Shown here piece after piece: positions 45,132 to 53,349 of a DNA stretch of 64,000 nt. Made by a program: the position numbers and the translations under genes. The stretch lies in the NCBI GenBank assembly GCA_902363455.1, contig CABJAC010000003.1:62001-126000 (forward strand), read 5' to 3'. The notes below the pieces were generated by a model. It had not been told where the DNA came from and made no database searches. It was given only the letters and a program-made list of their open reading frames with translations. Source of the stretch: Caryophanales bacterium. GTDB lineage: Bacteria > Bacillota > Bacilli > Exiguobacteriales > Exiguobacteriaceae. The first letter of the stretch is position 1. Each line of letters begins with the position of its first letter.

Positions 45132-45160
45132 ATTATGTAAAGGTCTAATGAACTTGTAAA
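45132..45160 (-). promoter_or_regulatory. Promoter of the Na/Pi cotransporter gene
   Basis: TTTACA (45155-45160), 17-base spacer, CATAAT (45132-45137). Other TTNACA-like hexamers lie nearby (TTAACA, TTCATT, TTTACA), but only two keep 11-base spacing, so PhoP control is not claimed. Confidence 0.55.
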
Positions 45161-45283
45161 CAGTTTTTAAGACATTCAATTGTTAAGGTTTTATTAATCT
45201 GTACCACTACAGTAAAATGCTTATTTATAAGGATTTTATGACCTATTTTCAATTGTTATAAAACAGAAGAAAGAGTGATTATA

Positions 45284-45757
45284 TTGCATTTTTTAAGTCA
45301 ACTACTTAATTACTTACAAACCACCTTAATTCCAAATCGTCTGTTTTTGAAGACACGCCTCGCTGATGTTTCCCTTTATTTTTGTGGATTGGCATGGATT
45401 TCCTTGTGGGTGACAATCATCGACAGCATCTTTCTTGAACAATCGATTCCATTTATCGTCTGGTTCATCCTGCATTTCATCTTCATTGCGATTGCGGTGT
45501 TGTTGTATCTGCTGTTCGTTTCCTATTTGAATCGCTGGCTCATCCAGTGGATTTTGCCGAAGCCTTGGGCTTTCCGGCAAGTATTTCCTTATACAGTCGC
45601 TGCAAACATCTGGAGTTTTCCGATTGGCGTTCTGATTTATCAACTCGGAAATTCAACGTTCGGAGTCGTTGTGCTGTTAGCCGGCCACTTTTTATATTCA
45701 CTGATTCCGCTTCTTTTGGCCCGGAAGAATAAAAAGCCGTCACGTGTGCGGACATGA
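45284..45757 (+). CDS. Polytopic membrane protein of unknown function
   Basis: About 157 residues from a TTG at 45284 with GAGTGA six bases upstream (a GTG at 45275 is the alternative). Four to five hydrophobic segments (about 25-45, 55-80, 105-122 and 128-147) with a basic C-terminus KNKKPSRVRT. I do not recognise the family. It is transcribed towards ispG but is separated by 188 bases with no terminator seen. Confidence 0.6.
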   Translation: MHFLSQLLNYLQTTLIPNRLFLKTRLADVSLYFCGLAWISLWVTIIDSIFLEQSIPFIVWFILHFIFIAIAVLLYLLFVSYLNRWLIQWILPKPWAFRQVFPYTVAANIWSFPIGVLIYQLGNSTFGVVVLLAGHFLYSLIPLLLARKNKKPSRVRT

Positions 45758-45945
45758 CATCTTTTACACCGATTTACAGACTGAATTGTCCGTCTGACGA
45801 CGGATTGACTTCCAACCGTCTGTGTTAAACAATTGTAAATGTTCAATTTTCGTTCTTGTTTCTCGATTTTTAGGGAATAGTTCGATATGATAGTACAAGT
45901 AGTCATAAACAATCTGGCGCTATGCCACAAAAGGAGATTTTCGAT

Positions 45946-47055
45946 ATGCCGAAAATGGTCCATCGCTCTAAGACTCGTCCCGTTCGTGTTGGGGACCTTG
46001 TCATTGGTGGAAGTAATGAAGTCATCATTCAAAGTATGACGACAACAAAAACACACGACGTCGAAGCGACTGTCGCTGAAATTTTACGTCTTGAAGAAGC
46101 GGGATGCCAAATTGTCCGCGTCGCTTGTCCGGAAGAACGCGATGCACTTGCCCTTGCAGAAATCAAAAGCCGGATCAACATTCCACTCGTCGTAGACATC
46201 CATTTCAACTATAAACTGGCTCTCATGGCAATCGAAGCTGGTGTCGATAAAATCCGGATCAATCCGGGTAACATCGGACGCCGCGAGAAAGTCGAAGCTG
46301 TCGTCACGGCAGCAAAGGCCAAAAACATCCCGATTCGAATTGGAGTCAATGCCGGTTCACTGGAGAAACATATTCTCGAGAAATACGGTTACCCGACTGC
46401 CCGTGGGATGGTCGAAAGTGCGTTGCATCACATCAAAATTCTTGAGGATCTCGATTTCCACGATATCATCGTTTCCTTAAAAGCTTCCGATGTTCAGTTG
46501 GCGCTCGAAGCCTATCAGCTCGCTTCTGAGTCATTTGATTACCCACTGCACGTCGGTATCACGGAATCTGGTCCTTTACGTACCGGTTCATTGAAGTCAG
46601 CCGCCGGTCTTGGAGCCATTCTTTCGCGTGGTATCGGAAACACGGTCCGTGTCTCCCTTTCTGCCGATCCGGTCGAAGAAGTCAAAGTCGCAAAAGAAGT
46701 CTTGAAATCATTTGGTCTCGCAGCAAATGCCGCGACATTGATTTCTTGCCCGACATGCGGACGTATTGAAATCGACTTAATGGCGATTGCCGCGGAAATC
46801 GAAGATTATATCGATAAAATTCAAGTTAACATCAAAGTTGCCGTTCTCGGTTGTGCCGTCAACGGTCCTGGTGAAGCGCGCGAAGCAGATATCGGAATTG
46901 CCGGCGCACGTAACGAAGGATTGTTGTTCCGTCACGGAGAAATCATCCGAAAAGTTCCAGAAGCAACGATGGTCGAAGAATTGAAAAAAGAAATCGATGC
47001 GATCGTTCTCGAAAAAGAAGCAGAAAAAGAAGCCGCAAAAACCAGTCAAGCCTAA
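45946..47055 (+). CDS. ispG: 4-hydroxy-3-methylbut-2-en-1-yl diphosphate synthase
   Basis: Penultimate MEP-pathway enzyme, a [4Fe-4S] reductase forming HMBPP. 369 residues: TIM-barrel N-domain ([26 protein letters not shown]), and a C-domain with the cluster cysteines in SCPTCGRIE and [10 protein letters not shown] and the conserved Glu. AAGGAGATTTTCGAT sets the ATG at 45946 over 45922. With dxs and ispA it gives three isoprenoid genes in the window. C-terminus is Lys/Glu-rich. Confidence 0.96.
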   Translation: MPKMVHRSKTRPVRVGDLVIGGSNEVIIQSMTTTKTHDVEATVAEILRLEEAGCQIVRVACPEERDALALAEIKSRINIPLVVDIHFNYKLALMAIEAGVDKIRINPGNIGRREKVEAVVTAAKAKNIPIRIGVNAGSLEKHILEKYGYPTARGMVESALHHIKILEDLDFHDIIVSLKASDVQLALEAYQLASESFDYPLHVGITESGPLRTGSLKSAAGLGAILSRGIGNTVRVSLSADPVEEVKVAKEVLKSFGLAANAATLISCPTCGRIEIDLMAIAAEIEDYIDKIQVNIKVAVLGCAVNGPGEAREADIGIAGARNEGLLFRHGEIIRKVPEATMVEELKKEIDAIVLEKEAEKEAAKTSQA

Positions 47056-47059
47056 TAAA

Positions 47060-47092
47060 AAAGAGTCCTCCTCAGGAGCGACTCTTTTTTTC
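47060..47092 (+). terminator. Terminator after ispG
   Basis: AAGAGTC-CTCC...GGAG-CGACTCTT stem with a small bulge, followed by seven U residues on the plus strand. Confidence 0.88.
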
Positions 47093-47154
47093 GTTTCCGC
47101 TTTTCGACTATGTTATACTAGTGGCAGAAAATTTATAGAATGTTGGTGATGTAA

Positions 47155-47724
47155 GTGAAAATCGGAATTGATATTGATGGAACAATCACTCATCCTTCTT
47201 CGTGCTTTAATTATATGAACAAATATCTCGGGACATCGATTGATTTTGAGATGGCCTCTGAATACGAGCTTCATACCTATACGGACATGGAGCAAATCGA
47301 GTTTTGGGAATTCATGGTCAAGTCAGGTCATGAACTCGGTATCTATCGTGAATCAATCCCACAAGAACTCGTCAAACAGCATCTGTGGGCGTTACGTAAA
47401 CAGTATGACCTTCACTATGTGACGGCGCGATCGGAAATCGTCCGCCCCGTGACGGAAGAATGGATCAAACAACATGAGTTGCCACTTGATTCGTTAATCA
47501 TGACAGGCTCTCACGATAAAGTACAAGTCGTTCGTGATTTGTCGCTCGACCTCTTCATGGAAGACCGGCTTGAAAATGCGATTCAAATTGCGGAAGACAC
47601 GTCGATTCCGGTCATCTTGTTTGATGCACCGTACAATCGACGTCCCCTTCCTGAAAACATCGTCCGCGTGTCTTCTTGGGATGAGGCTGTTCAAACCATT
47701 CATAAATTTGCACCGATTCGTTAA
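47155..47724 (+). CDS. HAD-superfamily 5'-nucleotidase (YqfW/NT5C type)
   Basis: 189 residues from a GTG at 47155 (GGTGATG upstream). The HAD nucleophile motif is GIDIDGT (Asp6, Asp8); YVTARSE (motif II), and DLFMEDRLENAIQIA (motif IV acidic pair) follow. NT5C-family enzymes dephosphorylate (deoxy)ribonucleoside 5'-monophosphates; substrate is not proven here. Same order after ispG as in B. subtilis. Confidence 0.87.
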   Translation: MKIGIDIDGTITHPSSCFNYMNKYLGTSIDFEMASEYELHTYTDMEQIEFWEFMVKSGHELGIYRESIPQELVKQHLWALRKQYDLHYVTARSEIVRPVTEEWIKQHELPLDSLIMTGSHDKVQVVRDLSLDLFMEDRLENAIQIAEDTSIPVILFDAPYNRRPLPENIVRVSSWDEAVQTIHKFAPIR

Positions 47725-47750
47725 AAACAGCCGTCACAGCTGTTTTTTTA
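47723..47750 (+). terminator. Terminator after yqfW
   Basis: AAACAGC and GCTGTTT with a seven-base loop, followed by TTTTTA on the plus strand; the stem overlaps the stop codon. Confidence 0.8.
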
Positions 47751-47764
47751 TTTTATCAAAATCA

Positions 47765-48170
47765 GCCGAGAATACTCCCACTTCTAAACGTTCAGGGTGA
47801 AACCCTAGCGCAAGTGGGAGATGAATCGTCTTCGGGTAAAGAGTGTCTTGCGACACGTCAATTGCCCGACACTCTTGGTTTGAAAGAAATTAAAATCAGG
47901 AATAAAAAAAGTCATGTTCTTTGAAAACTGAAGATATAGGGTTGTGACAGGAAGTTCGTCTGTCACGTAAAATCTTCAACGTTCACCTTGCGGATGACCG
48001 AAGTAGCGAAAACCAAGCAGAGTAGGCCTCCGCATAAAAGAAACGGACAAGATCAACGTTCAACCGTCGGGACGATGGGGTTAGCCTGATAAATTTTTGA
48101 CCGCTAGGTTGAATAACTCAGGAATCTTCCACCTCTTAGCGAAGCGTAGGTGGAGGTAGTTCAATTGTAT
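47765..48170 (+). mobile_element. Degraded IS200/IS605-type element: TnpB relic with two terminal-hairpin modules
   Basis: This 531-base gap (47725-48255) contains no intact gene. It holds, in order: a hairpin module CTCCCACTT...AAGTGGGAG (47775-47820) with an inner AGGGT-GAA-ACCCT stem, preceded by CCGAGAAT; a structured stretch 47832-47875; a Firmicute rrn-leader-like TTCTTTGAAAACTGAA (47918-47933); a GTGACAG/CTGTCAC hairpin (47944-47966); a TnpB C-terminal relic; and a second hairpin CTTCCACCT...AGGTGGAGG (48126-48156) preceded by CTCAGGAAT and ending GTAGTTCAA. Both hairpin modules look like the right ends of tnpB elements, which double as omega-RNA 3' ends. No tnpA and no RuvC catalytic part remain. 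Confidence 0.6.
47940..48089 (+). pseudogene. TnpB C-terminal relic
   Basis: The frame open from 47940 to the TGA at 48087-48089 (49 codons, with an internal ATG at 47994) ends PHKRNGQDQRSTVGTMGLA. A Ser-Thr-Val-Gly-Thr-(Thr)-Gly-(Leu/Ile)-Ala end is a pattern I remember from C-termini of TnpB/OrfB transposon nucleases. The RuvC core and zinc finger are absent, so it cannot be active. It sits directly before the terminal hairpin, the native position of a tnpB 3' end. Confidence 0.55.
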
Positions 48171-48255
48171 GTTTTGATTCGAGTATCGTACACTTGTAGA
48201 GGATTCCCATATTATCTCATTTCCAATATTTTTTTGAATGTGAAAGGACTTTATT

Positions 48256-49332
48256 ATGCTGACGACTTTAAATATTTTTTTCCTTAATATCTGCATCATT
48301 TTTCTTATCTTGTCTTTCACCTTTTATTTATTACGTAACCGGCTTCCGATTCAGCAAGATTCGAAGCTTTCGACCCGATTGTATTTTGGTTTCGCTAATG
48401 GACTAACTGGGATTTTATTGATACATAATTCCATTATAATTAACGGTGCTTTCATCGATTTGCGCCTATTACCGCTCGCCTTATCTGCTTTATACGGCGG
48501 ACCGGTCAGCATCGTGACGACCGGCTTTTTGCTCATGTTTTACCGGATCGTCATCGATACAGGAGAATCGATGACAGCACTACAAACTTCGATTCTCACA
48601 CTGATTAGTTTTATCATTCTCGTTCTGCTTTGCACACGCTTCATTAAACATAAAGCGGCTCTGTTTACTGTCATCGTCACGATTGGTTCCTTGCTTGTCT
48701 TGATTCGTATGTTGATGAGCGATACTGCATTTCAGGCCTGGCAATTGATTTTTGCTCCTTATTTTTTAATTACGATTCTTGCTTCACTTCTGTTTTATCG
48801 CCTGTCCCGTATGTTGCAGGATCACTTCGTCCTGTATTCCTACCAGTCGTATTTGGCGACAACCGATCAGCTGACACGATTGGCCAATCGTCATGTTATC
48901 ATGGATAAAGTTGCGACGTTGGAACAGGAAAGAGCACCGTGGGGTGTCATTTTATTTGATTTAGACTATTTCAAGTCAGTCAACGACCAGTACGGTCATG
49001 CCGTCGGAGATGCGGTCTTACGTCACTTCTCTGTTTTATTGACACAAGAATGCCCACAGGATACAACAGTCGGACGTTACGGCGGGGAAGAGTTCATTGC
49101 CATCTTACCCAATACTTTGCGTGTATCACCCGACCAATTAGCGGAACAAATTGTCGCAACAGTAATGAGGACACCTTTCGTCATGCAGGATCACGCACTT
49201 GAAATCACTGTCTCGGCGGGCGTCGCCTATGCCGGGCATCAATCCGCCAGTGTGGTCTTTAAACAGGCGGATACAGCCTTGTATGCCGCAAAGCAAAATG
49301 GACGGAATCAATCCTATGTCTATACCAGTTAA
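48256..49332 (+). CDS. Diguanylate cyclase with 5TMR-LYT-type membrane sensor
   Basis: Makes c-di-GMP. 358 residues: five to six N-terminal membrane helices (to about 190) with NGLTGILLIH and RLLPLALSALYGGP, like the 5TM-5TMR_LYT sensor domain, then a GGDEF domain with LTRLANRHV, FDLDYFKSVNDQYGH and the active loop RYGGEEF. The site is intact; no RxxD inhibitory site is obvious before GGEEF. AAAGGACTTTATT precedes the ATG. Starts 86 bases after the transposon scar and converges with a c-di-GMP phosphodiesterase. Confidence 0.92.
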   Translation: MLTTLNIFFLNICIIFLILSFTFYLLRNRLPIQQDSKLSTRLYFGFANGLTGILLIHNSIIINGAFIDLRLLPLALSALYGGPVSIVTTGFLLMFYRIVIDTGESMTALQTSILTLISFIILVLLCTRFIKHKAALFTVIVTIGSLLVLIRMLMSDTAFQAWQLIFAPYFLITILASLLFYRLSRMLQDHFVLYSYQSYLATTDQLTRLANRHVIMDKVATLEQERAPWGVILFDLDYFKSVNDQYGHAVGDAVLRHFSVLLTQECPQDTTVGRYGGEEFIAILPNTLRVSPDQLAEQIVATVMRTPFVMQDHALEITVSAGVAYAGHQSASVVFKQADTALYAAKQNGRNQSYVYTS

Positions 49333-49364
49333 ATCTCCTTCATGGGTATCAAAAGCTCCAAATA

Positions 49365-49400
49365 CACAAATGGAAGCCGCATCATTCTGCCGCTTCCGTT
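49365..49400. terminator. Hairpin between convergent c-di-GMP genes
   Basis: ACAAATGGAAGCCGCA and TGCCGCTTCCGTTTGT pair with two mismatches over a six-base loop, overlapping the last codons of the EAL gene. Likely terminates both; T-runs are weak. Confidence 0.6.
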
Positions 49401-51226
49401 TGTTTGGTTTTCAATAAACAAATGATTTCTTCCAGCTTAACGGGCTTTGCAAAAAAATAACCTTGGAATAAGTGAATACCAAGATTCTTCGCAATCCGTA
49501 CTTCCTCTCCCGTCTCGACACCTTCAACGATACACTCGACATGCATCGACCGACTGAGCTGAAAAATGGATTCCAAGATGGACTGGCGTTTCTCAGACTC
49601 TTCAATCTGCTCGATGAATTGTTTAGGTACTTTTAACTGACGAAGCGGCAATAACCGTTCAAGCACATGGTAAGAAGCATGACCTGTTCCGAAATCATCC
49701 AATGAAACCGGAAAATCAAGGGTTTTGATCCGGCGCAGCGCTCTTAAAATCGGTTGACTCTCAAAATCAAGTGATTGACTTTCCGTAATCTCGATTTTAA
49801 TTTGTTTTGGCTTGAGGGAATACTTTAGCAACATCCGTTCAATAAACGGCATGAAGGATTCGTGCGTCAGTTGGCGGGGTGACACGTTGACCGACAGGCT
49901 GAAATCATCCGGAACAAGATCAATCAGTTGTTTCCTCGTCTTACATCCTTCTTCAAAGATCCATTCCCCCAGACGAATGATCAAATCACTTTTTTCGGCA
50001 ATGGGGATGAATACTGTTGGTCGACCAGCCCCTGGAATTTTACTGTTCCAACGTACGAGGGCTTCAAGACCCACAAAGCGATCCTGATCAGAGTCGTATT
50101 GCAACTGATAGACAAGATAAAAGTCGCGATTGACGTCCGCACGAGATAACGCTTTTGCTGCTTCAACCCGAAGCGCTTGTTCCGCCCTCCACTCCCGATT
50201 CAAACACATGACTTTTTCTGCGTTGCGGATACTTTCAGGAAATGCTGATGTAATCTGTTGGACCCGTTTCGTCACAGTAGCTTGATCAACGTCACCGTCA
50301 TCTATGACGATGTATAAGTTGACGTAGATCTGATGCCGATCCACTTGGTAAGGTGCAGACATCTGATGGCTGAGCCGTTCCATCTCTTCTTGACACGAGA
50401 CCCCCGGTGGTTTATCCATTACGACGACAAGTGTCCCGCCTTCGACACGAACCATTTCGTAGTAAGGTGGCAACAAATTATTTAAACGTTCGACACAATC
50501 AAATAATACCTTTTCTTGAATCTCCTCACCAAAATAACGGGCAAGCTCATAGTAATTTTCAAGCTGAACACCTACCAGTAAGAGGGATTGATGCTTTTCC
50601 GCCCCAAACCTTTCTTCTAGTCCATGCATATTCAAGAGTTGTGTTTGCGCATCATGTCGGGCGGCATGATGTAACTGGTCTGCCATCATTTGAAGGTGAC
50701 GTAAATGACGAAGATGCAAATGATTGATGACAAAAGCGATGCAAATAGCAATCGCAATCATCCCCAGTCTCGCGTAATGGTCGGTCGGATCAATTTCGAC
50801 CGTTACTTTCGTTGCCCGAAACATCACATATCCGTTCGTCGCGACGGTAATGACGACGGCATACCATATCATAATCCGGTCATAGGCAATCAATGCAATC
50901 ATTAAAAATAAAAAGCAACTTGCCCAGACGGTAACTGCAGCATATGGTAAAAGACTGATGGACGTAATCGGAATCACTAAGAACATAATAGATAATAAAT
51001 GCGATTGATAACGATTCGTCAAACGACTACGGCTAATCCATAAAGTCAAAAGACCTAATGCCAACAAAATCATAACGAGCGTCGTGCGACTTAAATAGGC
51101 ACTCTGCATCGTTTCATCAGTCGTCATCCAAAAAATCAACGCTCCGGCACTCATGGAAAAAAATGAAAAGTTCCCAATCCACCGCTGTTGATTGCGAACA
51201 ATCTCGTTTACTGTTTTAACGGGCAT
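49382..51226 (-). CDS. Membrane GGDEF-EAL protein, probable c-di-GMP phosphodiesterase
   Basis: 614 residues: about six membrane helices (20-175), a degenerate GGDEF domain (VEGGTLVVV where the loop should be) and an EAL domain from about 365. EAL residues are intact: GLEALVRW, VNVSPRQL, IEITES, LDDFGTGHASY, the catalytic Lys in LKVPK (canonical KID altered to KVP), IVEGVE and FQGYFF. So hydrolysis of c-di-GMP is expected while synthesis is not. AAAGGAGGAGACAG precedes the ATG. It faces the diguanylate cyclase tail to tail. Confidence 0.9.
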   Translation of the reverse strand: MPVKTVNEIVRNQQRWIGNFSFFSMSAGALIFWMTTDETMQSAYLSRTTLVMILLALGLLTLWISRSRLTNRYQSHLLSIMFLVIPITSISLLPYAAVTVWASCFLFLMIALIAYDRIMIWYAVVITVATNGYVMFRATKVTVEIDPTDHYARLGMIAIAICIAFVINHLHLRHLRHLQMMADQLHHAARHDAQTQLLNMHGLEERFGAEKHQSLLLVGVQLENYYELARYFGEEIQEKVLFDCVERLNNLLPPYYEMVRVEGGTLVVVMDKPPGVSCQEEMERLSHQMSAPYQVDRHQIYVNLYIVIDDGDVDQATVTKRVQQITSAFPESIRNAEKVMCLNREWRAEQALRVEAAKALSRADVNRDFYLVYQLQYDSDQDRFVGLEALVRWNSKIPGAGRPTVFIPIAEKSDLIIRLGEWIFEEGCKTRKQLIDLVPDDFSLSVNVSPRQLTHESFMPFIERMLLKYSLKPKQIKIEITESQSLDFESQPILRALRRIKTLDFPVSLDDFGTGHASYHVLERLLPLRQLKVPKQFIEQIEESEKRQSILESIFQLSRSMHVECIVEGVETGEEVRIAKNLGIHLFQGYFFAKPVKLEEIICLLKTKQTEAAE

Positions 51227-51379
51227 CTGTCTCCTCCTTTCTAAAAAATAAAGAGTCTTAGCGGAATTGGCGTCACTTTATCATACTCCGGCTCTTCTAC
51301 AACTAGCAATTATTTCCTTTAAAAAAAGAATAGACATTTTCTTCTATTCCGAAGAAACATGCCTATTCCTGAATTTTCT

Positions 51380-52819
51380 TTACTGATCATGAATCCGTCC
51401 CAGTTCATCAATCACGTCTGTCGCAAGAAGACTGCTCGGATGAACATGTCGCTCCGCCTGTTTGGATGCTTTTGCATACCAGAAAACGCCGAGGGCAATC
51501 AACCGTTCCACCGACAAGTGTTTATAATGATCGGTTTGACCAAGCAAACTTGTGACTACACCGAACAGCGTGTCGCCACTGCCGCCTTTTGCTAGTCCGC
51601 TCGATGCGCCATTTACTACGTAGCCACCACCATCCGGTGTAGCAACAAGAATTATATGCGCTTTTAGGACCACAATGACTTGATGTAAACTGGCATATTC
51701 ACTCGCCTGACCAAATAAATCATCTTGAATTTCTGGAATCGTCCGCCCTGTCATCCTTGCAAATTCACCAATATGAGGAGTGACGACAATGGCAGCTTTT
51801 CGCTCCGGATATTCCTGTAAAATCAATGCCCCGGCATCAAGAACAACCGGAATATCCTGTTCCAACAAAAGGGCAATCCAATCAGAAATGGATTCGGATG
51901 TTACACCAGGACCTATCCCAGCGACACTCACTTGTTGCAGCACTCCTGTAATCGTTTCCGTCGTCTGGTTCAGTAGCATCGCCTCCGGTGCATTGATCAT
52001 TAATCCTACTTGAGCAGTCGAAACCGTTGATACCTGAAGCTTTCCGATACCGGTTCTAAGAGCCGCACGTGCCGCCAGTTGAATCGATCCGGGCATTGTC
52101 TCGCTTCCACCAATCAACAATGCGGTACCGTATGTCCCTTTGTGTCCATACGGATCGCGTGCTAATAAAGGTGAAATGGATTCTGATAAGACTTCCCACT
52201 CCCCCAAAGCAGGTAACCCCAAATCAATTTTTTCCAATTCTCCAAAAAACGGAGCAGTTTTAATTAAAAAAGCAGTCCGCTTATAAGCATGAAGTAAAAA
52301 TGTCATATCCGCTTGCAAGGCCTGTCCCTTGAAATCAACCGTATGATCGGATGGTACACCACTCGGTACATCGACGGCATATAACTTTGCTCTCTGCCGT
52401 TGCTGTTCCTTGACCCAATCAAATACTTCCACCACTGCATCCAAGCGGGATATATCAACACCCGTCCCGAACAGTGCATCAACGATAACATCATACTGTC
52501 CACACATTGTCTCCGATACAAGTCCAAATGCTTCAGCATACCGTTGATGCAAACGGGCGGTTTCTGATTTAGCATCTCCGAAAGGTGCATGTAGCGTAAC
52601 ATCAAAACCATCCCGGACCAACTCTCGTCCGATGACATATCCATCGCCGCCATTATTACCCGTCCCACAAAGAATGATTATTCGATCGTTGACACTGTGT
52701 CTGTCTTTGATGCGTTTCGCCACTTCACTCCCGGCCCGTTCCATCAATACTTCCAGTGGTAAACCGGACGTTTTTGCCCATTCATCGATTTTTCTTGCCT
52801 CCTGCGCATCATAAATCAT
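51380..52819 (-). CDS. nnr: Bifunctional NAD(P)HX epimerase / ADP-dependent NAD(P)HX dehydratase
   Basis: Repairs hydrated NAD(P)H. 479 residues: N-domain NnrE (about 1-205) with MERAGSEVA, CGTGNNGGDGYVIGREL and DALFGTG; C-domain NnrD, a ribokinase-like fold with PGSIQLAARAALRTGIGKL, AGIGPGV, VLDAGAL and the ADP/phosphate loop GGSGDTLFGVV. ATG 52819 is seven bases from AGAGGTG; ATG 52825 and GTG 52828 are alternatives. Monocistronic downstream of zur's terminator. Confidence 0.93.
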   Translation of the reverse strand: MIYDAQEARKIDEWAKTSGLPLEVLMERAGSEVAKRIKDRHSVNDRIIILCGTGNNGGDGYVIGRELVRDGFDVTLHAPFGDAKSETARLHQRYAEAFGLVSETMCGQYDVIVDALFGTGVDISRLDAVVEVFDWVKEQQRQRAKLYAVDVPSGVPSDHTVDFKGQALQADMTFLLHAYKRTAFLIKTAPFFGELEKIDLGLPALGEWEVLSESISPLLARDPYGHKGTYGTALLIGGSETMPGSIQLAARAALRTGIGKLQVSTVSTAQVGLMINAPEAMLLNQTTETITGVLQQVSVAGIGPGVTSESISDWIALLLEQDIPVVLDAGALILQEYPERKAAIVVTPHIGEFARMTGRTIPEIQDDLFGQASEYASLHQVIVVLKAHIILVATPDGGGYVVNGASSGLAKGGSGDTLFGVVTSLLGQTDHYKHLSVERLIALGVFWYAKASKQAERHVHPSSLLATDVIDELGRIHDQ

Positions 52820-52865
52820 CTCCATCACCTCTGTTCGTCTATTCCCGTTTTCATTCGTTTCATGC

Positions 52866-52896
52866 CAAAAAAACGACAGATTGAAATCTGCCGTTT
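52866..52896 (-). terminator. Terminator of the zinc operon
   Basis: AAACGGCAGAT and ATCTGTCGTTT pair (one wobble) with a five-base loop, then TTTTGG on the minus strand, about 30 bases past zur. Confidence 0.85.
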
Positions 52897-52926
52897 ACTC
52901 AAAATACTGTATTCAAATAGAGGTTA

Positions 52927-53349
52927 TTATTTTTGACACGCCGCACACCGTCCGTAGATTTCGAATTTATGATCTTCGACTTCGAAGCCTGAATCTTTAA
53001 TCGGAGCCACCCATTGCATCGGACAGGCGTCCAATGTTTCTGTTTTTCCACATGTCCGGCAAATCAGATGGTGGTGATGATGTCCCGATTGACACGCTGC
53101 CCGGTACTTCATTTCTCCATCCAACTCCGTTGTCTCTAAAATCTCGATTTCCGCAAAATCGTTTAAGTTCCGGTAAATCGTATCGTAGCTGAGTGACGGG
53201 TGTGACAACCGCAATTCCTCGGCCACTTCCCGTGCACTGACATACCGGTTGGCTTCAAACAGATATGCCAACAAATCCAGACGTTTTGGCGTCATCTTAA
53301 ATCCGGACGCCTTCATCCGGTCACGCGCTTGTTCGATGTTTTTTTTCAT
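52927..53349 (-). CDS. zur: Fur-family zinc uptake regulator Zur
   Basis: 140 residues: winged helix with HPSLSYDTIYRNLNDFAE, then a dimer domain with the metal-rich GHHHHHLICRTCGK and a C-terminal CAAC structural zinc pair. The operon with ZnuB/ZnuC and a Zur box upstream point to Zur, not Fur or PerR. It starts 29 bases inside znuB. Equivalent to zurR in the Listeria zurAM-zurR arrangement. Confidence 0.9.
   Translation of the reverse strand: MKKNIEQARDRMKASGFKMTPKRLDLLAYLFEANRYVSAREVAEELRLSHPSLSYDTIYRNLNDFAEIEILETTELDGEMKYRAACQSGHHHHHLICRTCGKTETLDACPMQWVAPIKDSGFEVEDHKFEIYGRCAACQK

Noticed and set aside
45132..45190. PhoP box before the Na/Pi cotransporter
   Set aside because: Several TTNACA-like hexamers occur, but only two keep 11-base spacing, so it is not convincing.
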